Below are positions 48,501-57,500 of a stretch of 64,000 nucleotides of DNA, one piece after another. The stretch lies in NCBI GenBank assembly GCA_004194705.1, contig SADC01001282.1:496001-560000 (forward strand). The letters run 5' to 3'. This stretch comes from Ditylenchus dipsaci (Eukaryota > Nematoda > Chromadorea > Rhabditida > Anguinidae). Positions within the stretch are counted from its first letter, which is position 1. Every line of letters begins with the position of its first letter. Made by a program: the position numbers and the translations under genes. The notes below the pieces were generated by a model. It was not told the DNA's origin. It ran no database searches and worked only from the letters and a program-made list of their open reading frames with translations.

Positions 48501-51500
48501 CACCTACATTAACGTCTAGAATCAAACGTACACCTACCCGTACACATACACCTGAAATTAAATGTACCATAAACCTACATGTACACGTAAAATAAAAAGT
48601 ACGCGTACCCGGACACCTGCACTTGAAATTAAACAAACCCTACCCGTACACATACAGTTTGGCGTACTGTACCGTACTGTACGGTACACTAAGGGTACTA
48701 TAATACTGTAGTACATTAGTGTACAATAGTACTATTTGATAGTATAATAGTACTAGGCTTGATCTTTAGGGGTCCGGCGGGATTCGGGATCGGGATTTAA
48801 AAAACTTTCGGGATTCGGGATTTCCGTCAAACAAAAAACGGGAATCCCGTCGGGATTCGGGATTTCTTGTCGATAATCGTAGAGTTGACAATTTTACAAT
48901 TTCTCGTATATCATACGAGAAATTTTACAGTTATCAACCTACAATTAATTTTATATTTTTCAATTTCAACTCTAGAGTGGTAAAACCTCTAATAGGTACA
49001 CATTATTACTGGGTGCCACGACTAGGTACAAATACTACTGGGTACAGGACCTTTTAAAAATTATAGAAATTATAGCGACTTTTTATTAATTATATTGTGC
49101 TTTTGCGCATGGCAGGCCAGTGAATGTTAAAACAGACTCAAACGTGTTTTCCAGTATACAAAAAAATTATAAGTCGGTCCTGAACCTGAAAATACACTCC
49201 GTCATAAGTTCAAAAACAACAGGAGCATCAGGTTTTTTGTCTTATTTTACAGTTAAATTTTTTTATCACAAATTATACTAAAAATTCTACTATTATTCAT
49301 AAATTTAGAATTTTTCTTATAATTCAGAATGGGTTATATTTAAAATTGGCCATAGAATTGTGAAAAATGGCCATAGAATATTTAATTTTGGCCATAGATT
49401 TTTTTGGCCATAGAATTGTGAAAAATGGCCATAGAATTGTGAAAAATGGCCATAGAATTGTGAAAAATGGCCATAGAATTCTGAAAATTGGCCATAGATT
49501 TCTGAATTTTAGCCATACTCGCTCGAAATCATGTTTCAACCACTTTTTAAGATGCTCTTGAACCTGAAACATACTGAAAAGATGTTTTAAGGGTGTCGAT
49601 GACACTTTTCCGAGAAAAAAAAATTCTGTAATTTTTCCGACCATTGGTCATTCAGGGCGGTCAAAAAATTTCTCGGAAAATTGTCATCGACACCCTTAAA
49701 ACATCTTTTCAGTATGTTTCAGGTTCAAGAGCATCTTAAAAAGTGGTTGAAACATGATTTCGAGCGAGTATGGCTAAAATTCAGAAATCTATGGCCAATT
49801 TTCACAATTCTATGGCCAAAAAAATCTATGGCCAAAATTAAATATTCTATGGCCATTTTTCAGAAATCTATGGCCATTTTCAAAAATCTATGGCCAAAAT
49901 TCAAAAATCTATGGCCAAAAAAAATCTATGGCCAAGATTAAATATTCTATGGCCATTTTTCAGAATTCTATGGCCATTTTTCACAATTCTATGGCCATTT
50001 TTCACAATTCTATGGCCATTTTTCACAATTCTATGGCCAAAAAAATCTATGGCCAAAATTAAATATTCTATGGCCATTTTTCACAATTCTATGGCCAAAA
50101 TTAAATACCACCCATTCAGAATATAATCGACACGGGGAGAAGAAAATCGGGCCTCTTCAAATTAAGCCATTTCAAATTGAACCTGTTTGGAATTGGCCCA
50201 ACTTTTGACTCAAATTTGTGGCCCAATTTTAATGAGCCCAATTTACTCATCCCCGTGGATAACTGAAGATATACTCGTACTTTATACGAGAAATTTTAAA
50301 GTTATGGATTTTTTTTAGAAGAAACATTTCAGTGCTTATAAAATAAAAATCGTGCAAATAACCAGCTGGTTACTCGCGGATAGTTGGTTTGGTGTGTTTA
50401 AGCCAAAATATCATCTCACTCTTCATAAAAATCAAGCCTCCACATAATATACTGTATCTGAGAAATAAACAGGTAAAAACTATTTTTTAAGCACAAATGA
50501 CGACAAAAACGGCAACAAAAAGCAAAAATGATAAAGTTCACTTTGAAAATTAGTCTATTTTCGTACTGAAACAAAATAAATTTGAATTCAGGATTTTTCC
50601 GGGATTTTCGGAATAAAACCCGGCGGGATTCGGGATTTTGCAAATTTTTCCGGCGGGATTCGGGATCGGGATTTACAAAATTTTCGGGATTCCCGGTTCG
50701 GGAATCCCGTGGGATTCCCGTCCCGAGATCAAGCCTAAATAGTACAACAGTACACTAACTGTACCGTACTGTACCGTACAGTACGGTACATTTAATGTAC
50801 TATAGTACACTTAGTGTACCGTACAGTACGGTACAGTACGCCAAACTGTATGTGTACGGGTAGGGTTTGTTTAATTTCAAGTGCAGGTGTTCGGGTACGT
50901 GTACTTTTTATTTTACGTGTACATGTAGGTTTATGGTATGTTTTATTGTCAAGTGTACGTGTAGATGTAGGGTACTTTCCAAGTGTACGCGTACTGTATG
51001 GTATGTATAGGTGTAGGGGTTACTTTCGGAAACACTGCCACTGCTAACTAGTTCACATAAGGCCGAAAAAGCGAAAATTATCCGCAAAAAACAAGAACTT
51101 TTTTTGCAAGACCGATCGGTGTAGAAATGATCAGCATGAAATTGTGAGGAGACACTTAGTTTATTACAAACACCCGTGATAGTGTTAAAATAATAAAATT
51201 GAACTATTTTAGATTGGGACAAAGGAGCTGGCCTTATTTCTCGTTGGAATGAAACTTTAGAAGATCTCCAAGGCAGTGATATAAATTTGCAATTCCCAGA
51301 GCTAAAAGCACGCATTGGCGATTTTCGTGACTTAGTTTCTAGAGCTGATCGTTTAAAAAGTATAACTCGACAGGTGTGTTGTTCGCATATTACAAAAGAA
51401 AGATTGTAAAATAAATATTCCCGGTTTTAGTTTGGAGGAGCAAATCCGTTTTCAATGTTGCATGATATCCTTAAAAAAATGTTTGCCAATATCAAAAACA

Positions 51501-54500
51501 ACGAAAAAGAGGAGTCAATTGGTTCAGCTATAGTCAAAATACAGCCAGCAGAAATCAGCGAAGGAGAAGAATTTCGTATCTTTGTCTCTGTTCAAAATAA
51601 ATTGGTAAATTTTTTTTAATTTTATCTATTCAGTAAACAAAAAATTTGTAATTTACAGAAAAAAGAATCGCTCAAAAACATCCATCTAAATGTTGACTTT
51701 GGAAAGGAATTTTTCGGTGCTAACAGAAATGGGCTCAAATATCGCGTGGGACCTGTGTTCTATTCTGGAATCGCCTCTATTGATTCTGCTAACCAATTGG
51801 AAACCAACGCTATGCTGACTGCCGAATGGACGGTTGTCCCTGTGCCGGATTATCGCCTCACTAAGACAGTCACTCAAACTGTAAAATTGTTAAAAAATGT
51901 TAAATGTTTAATGAATTAGCGTAAAATGTTCAGCCTCAAATAGTGCTCAGCTTTGATGTTGGTAGTCAACGTAAAAATCAAAGACTACGCTCTCCTGTGT
52001 TCAATATTTTGCCCCGAGCCTCTGTTCGAGTCCTTGCATTTGCTTTTCCAACTGTTCATAGGGAGAATTGGCAACAGGGAGATGAGGAAGAAAGTAGTAT
52101 TCGACCTTTTACTCTTTCAATAGCTGTTATAAACTCTGGGTATGTTTGCAATTTTTACTATTGTACTTTTAAAGAATTTCATACAGGTTGCGGCAAAAAC
52201 TCAATAATTTTTTCAAAGAATTGTAAAGAAATTTTGGCCGGAGTACGGTATAAGAACTAATCCCAAAAATCGGTTTTAACCACTATTTTAACCAAAAGTT
52301 TTAACCAAATGGTGACAATCACTCGAAAATAGACTCTTGATGCATAAAAACATATGCAAACCAGAGTTTCTTTATGCGGTAGGCCCAATTTAACAAAACT
52401 ATGTTCGAACACTTTTTTAAGGTATCTGGATACCCTTTTAGGATGGCTTACCTTGGTCCCCCAAGGCAAAAAGTCAAAAATTTTCAAAAAATAATTTTTT
52501 TTCCAGAAACGGTCTTCCGCCACCTAAAAACATGTTTTTAATATGTTAAAACACACGAAAAAGTGGTTAAAACCGTTTTTTGTTAGGAGTTCTTATACCG
52601 TACTTTAGCCGAAATTTTCGACATAATGTCAATTTTTTCCGCGAAAATTAAATTTTGAAAAATGGCCTTACCGATTTATCCACTTATACTGTATTGTTTT
52701 TAGCTACTCAGATCTCAACAAAGCGGAAATTGTCGAAATTCAGCCTTGGCTAGTTGTAGCTCGCAATCGCTCTTCTCTTATCACTGCCGACTACAAGTTT
52801 ACTAATGTGAAGCTAGACGGTTCAGATTTAAGCGACAATTCCGGACATCTTAATATTGGTTCAGTTGCTTCAAGTCAGTCTCGCCATCTCACACTCAACA
52901 TTTCCACTGTAAAAGAAAAGGTAAAAAAACTTAAGTCAAAAATTCTACAGCTAAATTCAGGAAGCAATTTTTCGAAACTTGAGTCTACTAATGTTGGCAA
53001 ATGACCAAGTTCTGACGCAGTTTGACTACCGCTTCTTCCTTATACACGATACTACTGATGCTGGACACACAAGCTTTCTGGTATCAGAGTCTTCTCAGCC
53101 GTTTCCCTTGCATTACTACAGTAAACAGACTGGCCAGCTAGTTCCACTTCAAAGTCTACAGCCAATTGAGGTGGATTTAAAAAAGCCTGAGGTCTTACTT
53201 TGAAGGTTTTTATAGGAAAAACAAACCACCCAACAAATAAATGGTTTTTCATACGTAAGTATTCTTGTTGCCTATCGTCGGTTAGCGATGGACATTGCAA
53301 ATGCACCTGCATCAGCTACTTCTGCTGTTTTTGGAACTTTCCATGTCAACCCTCTGCCAGAAACAAAGAAGGGTAAAATATTTGAGTTAGTTCGAGCCAG
53401 TGAAGTCCTAGCTAGAAATGGAGTGCAGCAGCGTGTACTGCTTCAGGACAAAATTTGGATGCAGAAAAAGGTAGGTATTGAATTTAAGGATGCAAATAGA
53501 CTTCCAATACACGTAAAACGTTGTATAAAATCGATGTTTTAGGCCAACACAACTATAGTCAAATTTGTGGACCTAGAGGCAGTTGGGCAAACTTCATCAT
53601 CACAAATTATCTACGAATTCTTATTTGGAGACCCTGAGCATTTTAAACTGCCCTACTTTTCTCAATCACTTTACCGCATTCAAGTGGTGCCTGGCCGGTT
53701 CTACAGCGAGTCGCCCAAGGGAGATCCTATTGTGATCAGTAGTTTAAAAGCAGTTTCGCACATCGGTGCTAAATTTAATTACTCTTTGGTTAGTAAAAGG
53801 CCAGACAGTCACTTTGAGGTGGTGCCACAAACAGGTTGATATTTTTTAGACCATTATTTTTTGGTGAAAAAATACTTTGATAGAAAATTTTAAGAAAAAC
53901 CATTATTAAAAAACCAAAAAAATTTGGTTTTTTTAATTGTCGCCTTTTAGGGTTGTTAGTGTTTTTAGCACTACTCTGCGCCCGAGGCTTTGCTAAGTTA
54001 ACTTTTCTCATGCATTTACTGAAAAAAATTCGAAAAACAGAACGACAAAAGGAGGCAGCGAATTTTAAAAAAACCAAGTTATTTTTTCATAAAATGCCTC
54101 TACGACAGCAAAAATAGAACAAAAAACTTTTAAAATGGCATGGCGACATTTGCAGTTCTGTAATTGAGGATGGACATTGGCGGACTTGATATTCTGCGGA
54201 ATGACATTGGCGACCCGACTTTTGCGGCCTAACAAATGCGGATGGACAGTTGCGGACGCGACATTAGCGGACGCCACATTGGTAGACGCGACATTAGCGG
54301 ACGGGAAAGTGCAGACCGGCTTTTTTGCACTCAATATTAAAAAAACCGTTTTTGACCTCAAGAAACGTCCGCGAATTTTGCATCCGCCAATGCCGTATCC
54401 GTCAATGTTGCACCTACTAAAGTTGCGTCCGCAACTGATGATCCGCATTTATCGGCCGCAAATGTCGCGTCCGCCTAAACTCGTCCGCCATTGTCGCATC

Positions 54501-57500
54501 CGCAAAACCAGAACCGCAAAATTCGCCATGCCCTTAAAATGCGGTAAAAATTTTAAAAAGTTATATTTTAGGTGAAATAGTGCTCACCGACCCGCTCAAT
54601 AAAACCATTGAGCCAGAAGCTCTTTGCATGAACCTAATTGCCGAGGATTCACACAACCACAAGACTGTTGTGCCAGTCCAACTTTCCAGTTCCATCCAAA
54701 AAAGATCAGACCAGGAAGAATGCGGCATATTTCCATCCACCCAAGAAGACCCTCTCTATTATCATGTATTCAATGGAGACACAGACTCTTTAGTGCGCAA
54801 CCCTGCTGTCACTATAGTAGTGCCTGTGAGTGAGCCAACCTCTACTACTTCAATAACTACCACTGCTCTGTCAATAATGCCTTCAGACTCAACACTGCCT
54901 TTAGTAGCAACCACAATAGGGCCTAGATTTTCGTTGGCCACAAGAGAAATGCCTAGAATTCCTACGATTTTACCTGTTTTCACTGTTGGTCCTGTTGCGA
55001 GGACAATTGGTCTGGAGTCTACTAGCAGTAGTACTACTACTGCTCGATCTACAACTCCTTTTACTACTTCTACTTTGTTCATTCCTGAGGCAGAAGAAGA
55101 AGAACAAGGTAACTTTATGAACTGTCGTAAAATACCATGCAATATCTAATAATATGCTCCACCTAAATCAACAAAATGTGCATAAACAAAATTTATTTCC
55201 ATTTTCCTTTGTCGAAATTTCATTTAATTTTCGGCCATTGAATTTTGAGTACTGGTTGCATAATTGTCTCCGAAATATGCCGTATTTTTTCTGATAAACG
55301 ACCTCTCTTGCGTTAAAAAATCATGTTTTTAGCATTGTGCTTCTAAGCCTTTTTCAAGAATTCTCTCAGGCAAGTTACTGCTTATTTTGTGGCCAGTGAG
55401 ATGAGCCACTCGATGAAAGGTTACTCACCTGACAAAAAATTTAAAAAATAGGTCAAAATAGAATACCACAAACACGTTTTTTGATTTTACGGGGCCAAAT
55501 ATTAGAGTACTCAGAGTATTTACTCTAACGGGACGATATTCCAGTCCGCAAAAATTCTAAAAGAATTAAGGTCAATCTCGATATTTTTGGGTGAAAATCT
55601 AAAATACAAATCAATAAGAAAATGGTAAAGACAGTTTGAAAAAATTCTTTAGTCTGAGATATAGGTCCTCCAAGTAGGAGGTGTCGGGTTATTATAGACT
55701 ACATTGTGCTCTCGGTTTTCCGATGCTCCAGCTTTTAGACATCTTAAATATATTTCACAAGGAGCAACAGATGCCTATCCGCGCCTCCATCGTGTTTGCA
55801 ACTATTTATTGTTAATTGTTTTAAGGCTTTTAAAAAAATATCTGACATGACTTTAGGAAAACTGGCCGAAAACCGGGCTATAACACGAAAATCTGCCCAA
55901 AATCCAAGCTAAAATCCACCATCTACAATTTGAAGGGACTTAAATTATTTTAGATTACCTCGATTTCACGGTTTAGTGCTGAAAAAAGAGCTAACATGTT
56001 GGACGGTTCTTACGGGTTATCCGCACCACCTTTTCTTTTTATTTACAATTCAGTAATCTTTTTGCCTTTTGAAAAAACAGGTGGTGCGGATAACCCGTAA
56101 GAACCTGTTGGACTTTAGAGTTCCGGAAAAATGTTTGACATACCGTATTTTCTGTATTAAGTCCCCTCTGTAATAACTCCCCCTATATGGACGTCATATG
56201 TCAGCCTAGGGAAAATAATTTGCAAATCTGTTTTTTGCGTTTTCTTAACTATCACGAGGGTTATCTGACATTTGCGCGCCACGACATATGCGCGGCGACA
56301 TTTGCGCGCCAAAGTGCATTTTTATACCTCGAGTCTGGGTCCTAGACTTGGTTTGAGTCACATCGGTAATGGATAGTGGACTTTTAGTGTTGGATATATA
56401 TATTTATATTCCACCCTAAGATTGTACAAACTTTTTTTACCAGGCCAAGGGATTAGGAAAATGAAGTGTATGTATGAAATGTATTTTGGCGCGCAAATGT
56501 TGGCGCGCAAACTTGGCGCGCTAATGTCGGCGCGCAGCCAACCCAAAAACTACCGTATAAATTTTTTTGGCGCCAATAGGGATCAAACCCGTGCCGAAAA
56601 AAAGTTTTCATGTCAAGACCAATGTAGTTTTGAACAAATTCAAAATTTGAATTTTTGAACAAAATTTTGAAAAACTATGACATTTTTCTTGGAAAACGGC
56701 ATCCGTACCTTTTTTAACGCTCCTCCTAAAAATGCGAATATTTTGCCGCTTTTTTTAATGCAAGCTGACATCAAGGGATACACGAAAAAATACGGCACAA
56801 AAAATGAGACGCTTCTATGACCCCGTTTTAAGACTGTCTTATTCTCTGTCCACTGACACCTCAGTTAACCGACACTTTGCTTATCCGACACCCTAGATCG
56901 GTCCTCAGCAGTGTCCAATAACCGAGAGTAGACTGTATCGGCCTCTTTTATTTATTTCATACGCAAATGTATTAAATACAATCACGCAACTAAAACAAGT
57001 ACAAAGTTAAGAAAAATGTAAGTCACACTCCTTATAGGCTGCTACACTTACATATTAATCAGCAAAACGACAAGCGTTAGATGTTTTGATTCTTGCAAAA
57101 TTACAACGAAATTTTCAATAAAGTGACAGCATAAAAATAAAATTCAACTTTGATCAGATAAATTTTACAATATTGGTAAATTTGGCTAATAAAAATTTTG
57201 ATGACAATATTTAAATTACTACCGAAAATTTGCGAGGATTATGGATTTCTTTTACAGTTAGATCAGATACATAAAACTTCAAGAGACCACATTTTTTGTT
57301 ATTTTCAAAGGTTTGTTTTCTAAGTGCATGGAGTTTGGCTAGCTCAATTTCAGTCATGTCACGCCTCACAAGGAGGTTTGCTGGTGCATTAGCAAAGTTA
57401 GGGAGAAACTTACGGAATGAGTAGAGGAAGGTGTCACGAGATTCTTTGTTGGTAAAGTGAACATTGATGATTCTGGGTCTCCCATTCTTTTTATGGCCAT

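Larger units (their letters stand above)
48470..51037. mobile_element. Outer TIR element CAGTGTTTCCG, host of a nested stack
   Basis: Left arm GTGTTTCCGAACGTAACCCC, CACCTGCACTTGAAATTAAA, CATACAGTTTGGCGTACTG; right arm CAGTACGCCAAACTGTATG, TTTAATTTCAAGTGCAGGTG, GGGGTTACTTTCGGAAACAC. Arms about 280 bp rich in GTAC/GTACGG words. The hAT MITE at 48754-50737 splits it. No coding sequence of its own was found. Confidence 0.8.

Noticed and set aside
49324..50126. Open frames repeating [17 protein letters not shown] and IVKNGHR-like words, also at 519-746 and 5525-6121
   Set aside because: They translate the GGCCATAGA arrays of foldback elements on both strands.
54762..55142. 126-codon minus-strand frame
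   Set aside because: It is the antisense shadow of the Ser/Thr-rich exon 26 of the large gene.
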